Positions 32,442-41,488 of a stretch of 64,000 nucleotides of DNA are shown piece by piece (positions within the stretch are counted from its first letter, which is position 1; every line of letters begins with the position of its first letter). Made by a program: the position numbers and the translations under genes. Origin of the DNA: VXRD01 sp965232265 (lineage in GTDB: Bacteria > Latescibacterota > UBA2968); the NCBI GenBank assembly GCA_965232265.1, contig CBDDPH010000002.1, forward strand, positions 3,038,001 through 3,102,000. Direction: 5' to 3'. Under the pieces are notes generated by a model that worked only from the letters and a program-made list of their open reading frames with translations, was not told the origin of the DNA and did not search any database.

Positions 32442-34949
32442 CTACGTATCCGTTACGGCTGAGCGCAAGGTGAGGATTTCTTTTCCCTTTGTATTCACGT
32501 CGAACTCGTATCGCTCATTCGCAACATCAATCTCGAATCCATTCTCGTTTTGTACCACCCGCGCATTTGCCTCGTGCGCTACAAAAGCAAAAACCAGAAT
32601 ATTTCCGAGGGTTGATAGCCGCACCCGCGTGTTCGCATCCCGCGCCCCCGGGACAAAACTCATCAAACTCCCCGCCGCCAGCCCAGAAGGCGCGAAAGGC
32701 ACCTCCTCCGTCTCGAAACAGGCATCCTCTCCGTACAGGAGCAACGCATCGATTGAGCACTCACCCGCACCAAAACGCGCCTGTTTTGTCCAGACCCGTC
32801 TCAAATCTACCGGATTCAACTTCCATCCCATCGCGCCACTTCCGGTCTCCTGCCCCATATCCGTCTCAAAATCCAACAGCAACGGCCTGCGCCCCGGACA
32901 TTTCAGATCTACCCTATCAAGGTCGCATTTCACCCCTGTCCCAGGCATCTGCACTGCGCCCCCAAATGCCAGCACCGTATTCGACTTGATGTAAAACGTC
33001 CTCGGTTCCGCACGCGACTGCAGATTCTGAGAATCCAGCCCCAGTTCACCAAAAATTGCGTGGTCGTCACATCTGTCCCGGCATCCATCCACCTCGATTT
33101 CAATAAACGGATTGTCCCCAGGCCGGTTGAACCCGCCCCATCGAATAACTGTATCGTACCACCTGTCGGATTCAATTTTCACCGATGAGACGACCTCTAC
33201 CGACGTATTCCGCTGGCTCTGCACCACAAATGTCAACGCACGCCCGTCCATTATTGTCAGCGAATAATTATTTACCCGGCTTCCCATGACGCTGCCCACG
33301 CCTATTCCCGTATTAAACAAAACCTCTGGCGCTTCTTTCCTGATCTCCCCGTTTAAGCGGAAACGCATTCGCAATTCACCCGCCCTGGGATTGAAATAAG
33401 GTGCTCTTTCGTACTGCAAGTAATCGCGGCCATTCAATCGCACGAACCCCTTATTCCGCATCATTCTTACACCGCGCTTCCGACGTCTCAATGCCGTCAC
33501 CAAGATCGGAAAAGTGCCTTTCAACAGCCAGTATTCATGATCCGTTCGAATGGACTGCACGCGCAACCGTTCGAACGATGCTGCGGTATCCAGCCGCCTC
33601 AAAAATGCCACGATCTCGTTTTGCCCACCTGTAAAAGGAAGACTTCCGCAGGCCACCGGCTGGGCCTCCTCTGCGGAAATCGTCTTCAAAATCGGATACC
33701 CGCCCCACTGCACGTGTAAATTCATAAACCCATGTGCGCTCCCGCCGTTGTATCCCGACACGCAACAGACCACAGCACCCTTGTCCCATCCGCTACGCAG
33801 CAATCCGGTCTCCCCGTAGTGCATCTGGGTAAATTTCTTTGAAAGCGGCAATACGACCTTGCGGTTGGACGCCTGGAACTCAGGATCATAATAACAATAG
33901 GCGTACGGAGCATATCCGATCATACACTCCGCCGTCGTACCTTTCACGCCCATCCCGAACCGATAGAGCCGTCCCAGCCTCGGATCTCCAAGTGCTACGT
34001 CCCGCAGTTCGGCGTCTCCAGCCTCCTGTGCGAGCCGAAGCAAGGGCACCGAACACGCATCTATCTGGCTACCCGAAATCACATTTGAATTTTCCGGATA
34101 GTACAGCCTGTCTTCAATCACTGGCGGCGATGCCAGATAATACCGAAACCACGTTAAAGGCCGCGCCAGCCGCTTCGGAAACGCCTTATACAAATCTTCT
34201 CCCGTCACATTGTGCAGGGCATCGGCAAAGTGAAGCATCCACAAATTCTCCCACGGCCAGAACGCAGGCCCGTCGCCCGGTGCGCCGTCTCGCCCGCAAC
34301 CATGTGGCATCACCCCGCTGCGAAACCGGTCAATTACAGCCGACACCCAGGCTTCCGCATCGGGATGTTTTCCCAACAAATACAAAGCCGCCACACCAAA
34401 ATGCCCGTTGTCGACCACGGCGTGGTGTCGTCCATCCGATGCGTATCGGTTCCGCTCCACATCCGGCCACCAGCGGTTCATCATCCGAACCAGACACGCG
34501 GTCACCTGTTTTTTTTCCTCGTCGGGCAACGCCTTGTCGAGCAGATCCAGCGCCAGCGCAAACGCCTGCATATATCGGTTGGCCGTATAAAAGTGCTCCT
34601 CTACCCGGTCACTATGCTCCCATTCCACCGCCGCACGCAACCAATCTCTCGCCCGTTTCAACCAGCGCGGATCCCCCGTCAGTCGCCAAGCGAATGCATA
34701 ATGCTCGATCAGCGCAGTTGCGTGCATCCCCGTATAGAACGTCAGGTATAGCTGGTGGTATGGATGCGGGCTGTGTGGCCGTTCGGGTATCCGTTTCCAC
34801 GGCTCCTGAAAATAAAAAATCTCGCAATCTGCGAGAATATTTTTAAGGATTCGTTTTCGCGCCGCATCCTGCGGCGGGTCGAATCTGTAATCCGGATCAT
34901 CCACGGGATGATACAACCGGGGATGATCCTCACGCAGAATCTGAACCAT
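32442..34949 (-). CDS. Heparinase II/III-like protein with an internal lectin-like domain
   Basis: An 835-residue protein. Residues about 60-330 form an alpha/alpha-toroid-like region (TGMHATALIEHYAFAWRLTG, repeated helix pairs). A beta-sandwich with heparinase II/III features follows (FTQMHYGETGLLRSGW; SGYNGGSAHGFMNLHVQWGG, with a His for the active site). Residues about 510-690 look like a concanavalin-type LamG domain (RFRLNGEI, RWYDTVIRWGG, IEIEVDG) inserted before the final strands. Known relatives are polysaccharide lyases of uronate polymers. No signal peptide is visible, odd for a lyase. It is the last gene of the second molybdo-hydroxylase operon, 2 bp after the preceding stop. Confidence 0.75.
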   Translation of the reverse strand: MVQILREDHPRLYHPVDDPDYRFDPPQDAARKRILKNILADCEIFYFQEPWKRIPERPHSPHPYHQLYLTFYTGMHATALIEHYAFAWRLTGDPRWLKRARDWLRAAVEWEHSDRVEEHFYTANRYMQAFALALDLLDKALPDEEKKQVTACLVRMMNRWWPDVERNRYASDGRHHAVVDNGHFGVAALYLLGKHPDAEAWVSAVIDRFRSGVMPHGCGRDGAPGDGPAFWPWENLWMLHFADALHNVTGEDLYKAFPKRLARPLTWFRYYLASPPVIEDRLYYPENSNVISGSQIDACSVPLLRLAQEAGDAELRDVALGDPRLGRLYRFGMGVKGTTAECMIGYAPYAYCYYDPEFQASNRKVVLPLSKKFTQMHYGETGLLRSGWDKGAVVCCVSGYNGGSAHGFMNLHVQWGGYPILKTISAEEAQPVACGSLPFTGGQNEIVAFLRRLDTAASFERLRVQSIRTDHEYWLLKGTFPILVTALRRRKRGVRMMRNKGFVRLNGRDYLQYERAPYFNPRAGELRMRFRLNGEIRKEAPEVLFNTGIGVGSVMGSRVNNYSLTIMDGRALTFVVQSQRNTSVEVVSSVKIESDRWYDTVIRWGGFNRPGDNPFIEIEVDGCRDRCDDHAIFGELGLDSQNLQSRAEPRTFYIKSNTVLAFGGAVQMPGTGVKCDLDRVDLKCPGRRPLLLDFETDMGQETGSGAMGWKLNPVDLRRVWTKQARFGAGECSIDALLLYGEDACFETEEVPFAPSGLAAGSLMSFVPGARDANTRVRLSTLGNILVFAFVAHEANARVVQNENGFEIDVANERYEFDVNTKGKEILTLRSAVTDT

Positions 34950-34951
34950 AA

Positions 34952-35332
34952 TTATTTCAAAGCCTCATCAATCAAAAACAGATCGGTCAGCAGTGCGCGC
35001 AAGTGTATAGACGCATTTAAGTTGTCGATCAACTGGGAACTGATGGCGGGCTTGCCCAGAACGAGTTCAATACCCGCCTGTGCTCTTTCCGCATCGGCAT
35101 TCATCTCGGCCAAAAAATTCCGATAATTCACAAGCTCTCTTTCTTCTGCGATACGCACTGCAGATTCTCCCAGATTATTGAGCGCGTTATTCATCTCTTC
35201 TATCGCGTGTCGTATCTGAGCGTCTGAATCACCGCCTCCTTCTATCCCCTGTGCGGCATAAGCCAGCATCAATTCATAGCCCGACTCTATCGCTTCAATA
35301 TGTTGCGCCCACTCTGAGAAAACATCTGCCAT
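34952..35332 (-). CDS. Helical hypothetical protein in the molybdo-hydroxylase operon
   Basis: A 126-residue, acidic, entirely helical protein without signal peptide or membrane segment and with no Cys residue. The helices (such as IRHAIEEMNNALNNLGESA) suggest a four-helix bundle. It lies 3 bp after the cytochrome b stop and 2 bp before the lyase start. Position suggests a soluble partner or assembly factor for the cytochrome/hydroxylase complex. Family not recognised. Confidence 0.65.
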   Translation of the reverse strand: MADVFSEWAQHIEAIESGYELMLAYAAQGIEGGGDSDAQIRHAIEEMNNALNNLGESAVRIAEERELVNYRNFLAEMNADAERAQAGIELVLGKPAISSQLIDNLNASIHLRALLTDLFLIDEALK

Positions 35333-35335
35333 GCG

Positions 35336-35962
35336 TCATGCGCCCTTTCTTTTTGCATCCCACTTCTCTGGATCGTGATGTGTGCGATATTCCTCGTCTG
35401 TAATCCATCCTTTAATCATCGATCGCGTATAAAAAAGTTTCTCCGGCCGTATCGCAAAATAAACATGCATCATAATCAGCGGAATAAAACACAGACCCGA
35501 AAAATCGTGCAAAACATAAATAATACCCCAGCTTTCACCTGACAAAAGGTATGGATCGCGCGTCCAGAAAGGCGAATCAATTTTAAACAACATCAAAATA
35601 CCCGTCACTATTGCAATTAGGCTCATAATCGCCACAATATGGTGATAAATTTTTTGCATCAGCCAGTATTTGCCGGGAGACACTTTCAAAGCCTTGATCG
35701 AACCCGACAGCGAGGAAAAAACATCTGCAAATTCCCCGCGTGCAATCCACATAGACCGCCAGTCTTGCCGGGTCAGGGCGTAAATAATGTGAAACAAAAC
35801 AGAAGCCGTAAAAATCACCCCAGAAACCCAGTGCAGCGTCACCCACGCAAACTTGATTCCCAAAATCGGCAAGAAACCAGTCAGCAACAGGGCAATCATA
35901 CACGCCGCCATCAACCAGTGATTGATTCGGGTAGCGAGCGTATGTCTCAGCAGAGCATTCAT
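35336..35962 (-). CDS. Cytochrome b of the formate dehydrogenase gamma / b561 type
   Basis: The start is ATG 35962, overlapping the upstream small gene's stop (ATGA); the longer frame upstream is a shadow. The 208-residue protein has four membrane helices. His residues sit in positions for two hemes: RINHWLMA, LHWVSGVIF and LFHIIY, KIYHHIVAIM, VLHDFSGLC and MMHVYFAI. The FdnI-like family accepts electrons from a periplasmic or membrane enzyme and passes them to quinone. In this operon it probably serves the Tat-exported molybdo-hydroxylase. Confidence 0.88.
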   Translation of the reverse strand: MNALLRHTLATRINHWLMAACMIALLLTGFLPILGIKFAWVTLHWVSGVIFTASVLFHIIYALTRQDWRSMWIARGEFADVFSSLSGSIKALKVSPGKYWLMQKIYHHIVAIMSLIAIVTGILMLFKIDSPFWTRDPYLLSGESWGIIYVLHDFSGLCFIPLIMMHVYFAIRPEKLFYTRSMIKGWITDEEYRTHHDPEKWDAKRKGA

Positions 35963-36114
35963 CGGCCATTTTCTTTGACAAAAAAGTGCATATAACCCGC
36001 ATGCAAAACAATAAACACAACGCCTGCGCCTGCAAAATATCCGATCAGATCCCACGAAAGACCTTCTAAAACCCGCTGCCCCCAGGCATCGCTGGTATAT
36101 CGAAAAATATCCAT
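35959..36114 (-). CDS. 51-residue single-span membrane protein, coupled to the cytochrome b gene
   Basis: A short frame (MDIFRYTSDAWGQRV...) with one membrane helix (about residues 24-45, LIGYFAGAGVVFIVLHAGYM) and a basic C terminus. Its ATG shares one base with the FAD-subunit stop (TGATG). Its own stop overlaps the cytochrome b start (ATGA). This double coupling argues strongly that it is translated. The single His in the helix could bind or position a heme. A role as anchor or small cytochrome subunit is inference. Not recognised as a known family. Confidence 0.75.
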   Translation of the reverse strand: MDIFRYTSDAWGQRVLEGLSWDLIGYFAGAGVVFIVLHAGYMHFFVKENGR

Positions 36115-37103
36115 CAACTCTCTCGTATCGCCCGTTTGACCAGATTTTCCATCAGGGGAATCTTAAACCCATTGTAATTCAGTGGCGTAGCCCCTCGGGT
36201 TGCCGCACTCGCCGCGAGATCGGCAGACGCGCCAGTTTGGGGACTGCCCTTGACCACCTCTTCCACAACCGTCAAGCGCAGCGGCACACACGCAACACCG
36301 CCGCAGGCCATGCGGATATCGGCAATCGCGTCGTTATCCACCTTCATCGCAGAGGCAATATTGACCAGCGCGAAATCCCAGGTGTTCCTTTCGGCCACCT
36401 TTTCAAAATAAAAACGCGCACCTGCCCATGTGCTGGGAATCACAATCGACTTGAGCAAATCACCCGGTTGCAAAATCGTCATACGCATAATATCCACATC
36501 GGGCCCAATGAAAAAATCCTCTGCCTGTACCTCTTTTTCCCCATCGCCATTTACAACCACCATACGCGCATCGAGGGCAACAAGCGCGGGTGCGGTATCT
36601 GAAGGCGACACAGCGATACACCGATCTGCCCCAAAAAGACAATGTTCGCGGTCAATGCCCTCGGGCGTATCCGCATAACACGTATTCCCGCCCGCCCGAT
36701 AACAATCCAGACCATACCGATAATACCAGCACCGCGTATCCTGACAGACATTGCCCCCAATTGTTCCCACATTGCGAATTTGCGGACTGGCGACATGACG
36801 CGCAGCATCGGCCAAAACGCCGTATTTCTCCTTAATCAGCGCACTTGTCTCAATCTCTGTCAGCGTGGTCAACGCGCCAATCTCAATCCCATTGGCTGTT
36901 TCTCGTATCCCATGCAAATCATCAATACCGTTAATATCGATAACTGCGCTGGGCTTCTTGGCGCGGTCCTTAAACCAGTCAAAACTATCCTGACCACCTG
37001 CCAGAACCCAACCGTCATTGCCATAGCGATCCATTAAATTCAGTGCGTGGTCTATTGTCGTGGGCTGATACAATTCAAAATTAGCCATCATATCTCTGAG
37101 CAT
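36114..37103 (-). CDS. Molybdo-hydroxylase FAD subunit with a 4Fe-4S insert (PaoB-like)
   Basis: The start is placed at ATG 37103, with GGAGAG 5 bp upstream; a GTG 39 bp earlier is possible. The 329-residue subunit has the FAD motifs LAGGQDSFDWFKDR and SPQIRNVGTIGGNVCQ. After these comes a four-Cys insert (about residues 117-141: CQDTRCWYY, LDCYRAGGNTCYA), as in PaoB and HcrB, where it binds a 4Fe-4S cluster. The stop shares a base with the next start. Third gene of the operon. Confidence 0.92.
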   Translation of the reverse strand: MLRDMMANFELYQPTTIDHALNLMDRYGNDGWVLAGGQDSFDWFKDRAKKPSAVIDINGIDDLHGIRETANGIEIGALTTLTEIETSALIKEKYGVLADAARHVASPQIRNVGTIGGNVCQDTRCWYYRYGLDCYRAGGNTCYADTPEGIDREHCLFGADRCIAVSPSDTAPALVALDARMVVVNGDGEKEVQAEDFFIGPDVDIMRMTILQPGDLLKSIVIPSTWAGARFYFEKVAERNTWDFALVNIASAMKVDNDAIADIRMACGGVACVPLRLTVVEEVVKGSPQTGASADLAASAATRGATPLNYNGFKIPLMENLVKRAIRES

Positions 37104-37198
37104 CTCATCTCTCCATCGTGCAAAATGGGCATCATACTTCACCCTTCACCCTTTGCGGTTTGAAACCGCAAACTACTTCTTCCTTCACGCGAATACAC

Positions 37199-37279
37199 GG
37201 GCGACCACAAGGGTCGCCCCTACATATTCCCTGTTTTCACAGGGACATGCCTGCGTCCATCTGCGTCCATCTGCGGATC
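37199..37279 (-). repeat. Dispersed intergenic element, copy 4 (long form)
   Basis: On the - strand the element starts inside the stop codon of the large-subunit gene. ATCCGCAGATGGACGCAGAT repeats are followed by GCATGTCCCTGTGAAAACAGGG (a CCCTGT/ACAGGG hairpin) and a GTAGGGGCGACC/GGTCGCCC palindrome. It occupies the gap before the FAD-subunit gene. A 21-bp palindrome (37152-37172, TTTGCGGTTT with AAACCGCAAA) follows next to it. Confidence 0.85.
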
Positions 37280-39674
37280 ACACCGTATTCACCTGCAGCG
37301 CCTTATACGACTGTTCGCGCCCGGCAGCTGCATTGACAATATGATCGGTCGTCACAGGCATGCGATTAAAATAATGCCCGCCCAGCGCATCTGAAATCGC
37401 ACACAAAAGCGCGGCAGCGGCACACCCCTGCACAGGCTCGCCTATCCCCTTAGCACCAACTGGATTTTGGGGATCCGCGATATCGACCACCTCGGTCTTC
37501 ATTTCATCAGGGACATCGAGATACGACGGTGGCTTGCACTGATAAAGCCCCATATTTGCGGGAAGGCCGTTTTGCGGGTCATACACGTACCGCTCCAGCG
37601 CAGCCAGACCAAAACCCATAACTGCGCCGCCTTTGATCTGCGTCTCCAGCCCCTGCGGGTGCAGCACCGTACCGCATTCTGCAACCCCCACATAATCCAA
37701 AATCTCGTACTTGCCGGTCTCCAGATCCAATTCAATCTCGAGAAATCCGACGGCCATAGCTGGCACAACGCCCTCATGCTTCAGATTGTCTTTGGCAACA
37801 CCGATCAAACCCGTGCCCGCAAGCGCAGCCACCGAGGCTTTTGTCATGTCGTGAATATCTTCGGGAGCCTCATGGCCGTCGTACTTGCCACCCAGTTCAA
37901 TCGCGCGTTTTGCCGCATCTGCAAATCCCATGCTTTTGGATTTGTCCGTCTTGTGCACAACACGCTCATCGACCAAATCGTAATCGTCGGGAGAACCGCC
38001 CAGGTCCTTTGCCGCAATCTCCAGCAATTTGTTTTTCGCATCCATCGCCGCGACATAATTCGTGCGCGTCATCGTAAACGAGGTATTGCTCCCCCACTGC
38101 GCGTGGTTCCACGGCAAATGACGGCGGCTGTCGCCCCGCTCAATCACGCAATTTTCCCATTTACACGTCAGTACTTCGGCGGCTGCGAGAGAGGTTGCAG
38201 TATGCGAAAACGTGCCGAGATTGCCAACGCCCGAATGAATGTGCAACTTGCCCTCTGGCGTCAAGCGCACCAGGCCATCATAACCATTTGAACCCGCGGC
38301 GTGATAAGCCTGTCCAATCCCCACGCCTATAACCTTTGCGCCACTCTTCTGACGGCTTTTTTGCTTTTTTCCAATCCAATCAAAAGCCTTGCCGCCTTTG
38401 TCCAGCGCCTCGCGCATATAAACGCTCGTAACAGGTCCTTGCCTGCGCCCGTATTTCGAATCGTTATCGGGTGCATTAATGCGCCGAATCGCCAGTTGAT
38501 CAATGCCCAGTTCCTCGGCTGCCTTGTCGAGCAAAGGCTCGACCGCACAGGCGATCTGATTTTGTCCGGGACCGCGCTGTGCCCCCCTGATCGGTGTATT
38601 GGTATATACGGGAATCCCTCGAAAGCGCATGGCTTCGGGCGTATAAACCAGCGAAACCGCATCGCCGGCAGCGGTCCAATCCCCACCGCCGCGATAGGCA
38701 CCATTTTCCTGAATTATGTACATATCCAGCGCACTGATCCGCCCATCGCCGCGAAAACCAATTTTAATTCGCCCCTGAAAGCCGTGACGCGCAGACCCAA
38801 TAAAATACTCTTCCGCGCGACTGATCCGTATCATCACAGGGCGTCCGACTTTTTTGGACATAAGCGGCGGAATCGCCATCACGGGATACGCCGTGCCTTT
38901 GGAACCAAAACCGCCGCCGCAGTATTCCGCGATATAAACCAGATCTTCAGACGCCATCCCCAGGAGACGCGCCAGATCGCGCGTGGGACGGCTCTGGCTT
39001 TGCGTTGCGCCATACACGAAACACTTGCCGTTTTCCCATAACGCCATGCACGACCGCGGTTCCATCGAATGATGCGGATTATTTGCCGTGACAAAGCTCT
39101 CATCTACGATCAATTTCGCATTTTCAAACCCCTGGTCAACTTCGCCATAAGACCACTCAGTTGCGGGTTTGCCCGTCGGACACACATCCTTATCGACAAA
39201 ATCGCCGGCAGTCCATTTGATTGTCTCGCTTCCCGAACGCCGGTTGCGAACATTGCCGTCTTCGCGGGCATCTGTACCGCCGGGATAGAGACTCTCCAGA
39301 GGATCGAGCGTAAAGGGCAGAGGTTCATAATCAATCGCAATTTTGTCAATTGCATCCTGTGCCGTCTGCTCGTCAAGCGCGGCAACTGCCAGAATCGGGT
39401 CCCCTACATAATGGGGGTTATTCGTCAAAATGGGATTGTTCGGCGCGTTTTGCTCGGGCACATCATCAGCCGTTAAAATACCCAAAACACCCTGCATCTT
39501 CATCGCTTCAGACACATCGATGTTGCGGACGCGCGCATGGGGCATGGTGCTCAAAAGCAAGCGACAAAACACCATGCCTTCGGCGCGAAAATCCTCGGCG
39601 TATTTTGCCTTACCCGTAACCTTTGCCGCCACATCTGGCGGCGTAAAATTCTTGCCAATCAATTGATATGCCAT
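37278..39674 (-). CDS. Molybdo-hydroxylase large subunit (PaoC-like)
   Basis: A 798-residue molybdenum-binding subunit. The hammerhead domain covers about residues 10-125, followed by the Moco domains: GGGFGSKGTAYP near 252, AQRGPGQNQIA near 365 and KGIGEPVQG near 743, with the catalytic Glu. GGAGG precedes the ATG, which follows the 2Fe-2S stop directly (TAAATG). It has no signal of its own, so it presumably reaches the periplasm carried by the Tat-tagged 2Fe-2S subunit, as PaoABC does. The substrate is unknown; aldehydes fit the PaoABC resemblance. Confidence 0.92.
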   Translation of the reverse strand: MAYQLIGKNFTPPDVAAKVTGKAKYAEDFRAEGMVFCRLLLSTMPHARVRNIDVSEAMKMQGVLGILTADDVPEQNAPNNPILTNNPHYVGDPILAVAALDEQTAQDAIDKIAIDYEPLPFTLDPLESLYPGGTDAREDGNVRNRRSGSETIKWTAGDFVDKDVCPTGKPATEWSYGEVDQGFENAKLIVDESFVTANNPHHSMEPRSCMALWENGKCFVYGATQSQSRPTRDLARLLGMASEDLVYIAEYCGGGFGSKGTAYPVMAIPPLMSKKVGRPVMIRISRAEEYFIGSARHGFQGRIKIGFRGDGRISALDMYIIQENGAYRGGGDWTAAGDAVSLVYTPEAMRFRGIPVYTNTPIRGAQRGPGQNQIACAVEPLLDKAAEELGIDQLAIRRINAPDNDSKYGRRQGPVTSVYMREALDKGGKAFDWIGKKQKSRQKSGAKVIGVGIGQAYHAAGSNGYDGLVRLTPEGKLHIHSGVGNLGTFSHTATSLAAAEVLTCKWENCVIERGDSRRHLPWNHAQWGSNTSFTMTRTNYVAAMDAKNKLLEIAAKDLGGSPDDYDLVDERVVHKTDKSKSMGFADAAKRAIELGGKYDGHEAPEDIHDMTKASVAALAGTGLIGVAKDNLKHEGVVPAMAVGFLEIELDLETGKYEILDYVGVAECGTVLHPQGLETQIKGGAVMGFGLAALERYVYDPQNGLPANMGLYQCKPPSYLDVPDEMKTEVVDIADPQNPVGAKGIGEPVQGCAAAALLCAISDALGGHYFNRMPVTTDHIVNAAAGREQSYKALQVNTV

Positions 39675-40319
39675 TTAAGAAGCCTCCTTTGCCGCACGCA
39701 TCACTGAGTTTAGATAATTGTCGTAAGCACCACAGCGACAAAGATTTCCAGACATGGCAACCCGCGCTTCTTCGCGGGTTGGACTCGGGTTGATCTCGAG
39801 CAGCGCCACCGCAGACATCACCTGCCCCGGCGTGCAAAATCCGCACTGCGGCCCCAGTTCTTCGATAAATGCGCGTTGAACCGGATGCAATGCGCCATCT
39901 TCGCCTTCAAGACCCTCAACAGTCACAACCGAACGGTCCCGAACGCGGTGAGTCAAAGTCGAACACGAATACATCGCCACATCATCGACCAGCACTGTAC
40001 ACGCACCGCATTCGCCCCGATCGCACCCCAGCTTTGTGCCCGTAAGCCCCAGCTTGTACCGCAACGTCATCGCCAGCGTTTCCTGCGGCAAAACATCAAC
40101 GCGACGCACGCGACCATTTACATTGAGAGAAATAAGCCGCTCAACCGCGCCCGGCGCGTTACCCATGTCGCCAGCACACCCCCCAAACACATATCCCATC
40201 GCGGAAACAGACGCGCCAGTAGCAATAATCCCTTTGATAAAGTCGCGTCTCGACATCCCCGCCCGCCCCATTGCCGCATCATCTAAAAAAGCGACCTCGC
40301 GGGAAAAATTTGTATTCAT
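39675..40319 (-). CDS. Molybdo-hydroxylase 2Fe-2S subunit with Tat signal
   Basis: A 214-residue protein with a twin-arginine signal (SRRDFIKG, residues 23-30, then a hydrophobic stretch) that contains a possible lipobox Cys (YVFGGC, Cys48). The two 2Fe-2S domains follow: GCDRGECGACTVLVDD with CSTLT, then QCGFCTPGQ and NLCRCGAY, eight Cys in all. It is the first gene of a seven-gene run and would export the assembled enzyme and perhaps tether it to a membrane. Its Shine-Dalgarno sequence (AAGGAGG) lies inside a truncated antitoxin frame. Confidence 0.94.
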   Translation of the reverse strand: MNTNFSREVAFLDDAAMGRAGMSRRDFIKGIIATGASVSAMGYVFGGCAGDMGNAPGAVERLISLNVNGRVRRVDVLPQETLAMTLRYKLGLTGTKLGCDRGECGACTVLVDDVAMYSCSTLTHRVRDRSVVTVEGLEGEDGALHPVQRAFIEELGPQCGFCTPGQVMSAVALLEINPSPTREEARVAMSGNLCRCGAYDNYLNSVMRAAKEAS

Positions 40320-40399
40320 AGAGCCTCCTTGTGATTCATTCCGAATCGGTCTCTCAAATGCTTAGGAATCGTGATTTGTCCTCGTTCAGAGATACGCAT
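40316..40399 (-). pseudogene. Truncated AbrB/SpoVT-type antitoxin
   Basis: A 27-codon frame encodes MRISERGQITIPKHLRDRFG, the swapped-hairpin N terminus of AbrB/MazE-like antitoxins, then MNHKEAL and a stop that overlaps the next ATG. Usual length is 70-85 residues, so two thirds are missing. The AAG GAG G of the last codons is the ribosome binding site of the molybdo-hydroxylase operon. Confidence 0.7.
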
Positions 40400-40433
40400 G
40401 TTTTCCTCATAATGAATTATTGGGGTGGACTCT

Positions 40434-40588
40434 TCATTTGTACTCCGTTCTCTCCTCCAACACCCGATCAACGTCTTTATATCGTTCCAATACATCAAAC
40501 GCATCACCATGCTCGAAACGCAATTTATTCCGCATCAGGTTAATCGCTCGCAGACGCTTGGCAAGCGTGGTGGGATACCAGCGAGATT
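40434..40588 (-). pseudogene. C-terminal remnant of an unrecognised gene
   Basis: An open frame without a proper start, reading YPTTLAKRLRAINLMRNKLR and ending DRVLEERTEYK. It looks like the charged helical end of a small accessory protein, perhaps of a toxin module, just upstream of the truncated antitoxin. The family is uncertain. Confidence 0.35.
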
Positions 40589-40621
40589 AAACATATAGAT
40601 AGAAAAAAACAGCCTGTCAAC

Positions 40622-41488
40622 TCAGTTTTTAGCACTCGCCTTTTCCTCCGCCTCAATCAGCGCGGCGACATCTATGCGTCCCGCATTGTGTGGGGGTTGC
40701 ATAATAGCCTGCTGAAGCGGTGTCAGTTCATCCATAAACGGCGCGTATTTCGCGGGGTCATTGCCACTTGGCGGATTGACATACCCCCCTGCGGCATAGC
40801 GATACAACAGCGTCCGGCGCTCGTGATCCGCAGTCCACGGCATCGCGCCATGTGTCAGCGCCTCGGTAAAAATCACCGCCGACCCCGCCTTCATGGAAAT
40901 ATGCTTAAAACACCCCAAATCCCGCTCCATTCGGCGCACATCCGTCGGACATTCAAAATTTGCCTTATGACTGCCGGGAATACACACAAACCCCCCGTCG
41001 CCGGGATTGACATCGGCGAGTTGATAACACACGGCAATCAGATTATTCCACATCTTCCCATCCTTGCAAAAATACATATGGCCGCCCAAAAACCCACCGC
41101 CGCCGTGAAGCAAATGCCCTTCTGCGCCTTTGGTCATGCTAATGCCATTGGCATTGCCATAGCGAAACCCATTGCCGATCATATCGAGCATATAGTTCAT
41201 CGTTGGCAAATGGGATAGCAAATCTCGGAAGGGTTGGCACCAGGGTTTCGGCCATCTCAAAATACTCCCGATATCCCCTCGCCCGTGTGCGCCTTCCAGT
41301 GCAACAGAAACCTCCCCGCCATGTCTGCCCACACCGCCCGACAACCTCAATTCCCCCTTGCGAATCCGTATTCTATCCCGATTGTGATCAATCGCCTCGT
41401 TGAGTGCTGCGACCTGATCGACAGACAAAATATCCTCCACGACCAGATATCCATTCACATCAAAAAAATACTTCTCATAAATATCCAT
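40622..41488 (-). CDS. Phytanoyl-CoA dioxygenase (PhyH) family protein
   Basis: The start is ATG 41488, with AAAAGGAGG upstream, giving 288 residues. The fold is a double-stranded beta helix of the Fe(II)/2-oxoglutarate type. YFFDVNGYLVVEDILS is the N-terminal PhyH signature. GHLLHGGGGFLGG probably supplies the proximal metal His, while the usual HxD is not obvious. The distal His is in EALTHGAMPW and an Arg for 2-oxoglutarate in RRTLLYRYAAG. It would hydroxylate an unknown substrate. Divergent from the DUF6785 gene, with 123 bp between the starts. Confidence 0.85.
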   Translation of the reverse strand: MDIYEKYFFDVNGYLVVEDILSVDQVAALNEAIDHNRDRIRIRKGELRLSGGVGRHGGEVSVALEGAHGRGDIGSILRWPKPWCQPFRDLLSHLPTMNYMLDMIGNGFRYGNANGISMTKGAEGHLLHGGGGFLGGHMYFCKDGKMWNNLIAVCYQLADVNPGDGGFVCIPGSHKANFECPTDVRRMERDLGCFKHISMKAGSAVIFTEALTHGAMPWTADHERRTLLYRYAAGGYVNPPSGNDPAKYAPFMDELTPLQQAIMQPPHNAGRIDVAALIEAEEKASAKN

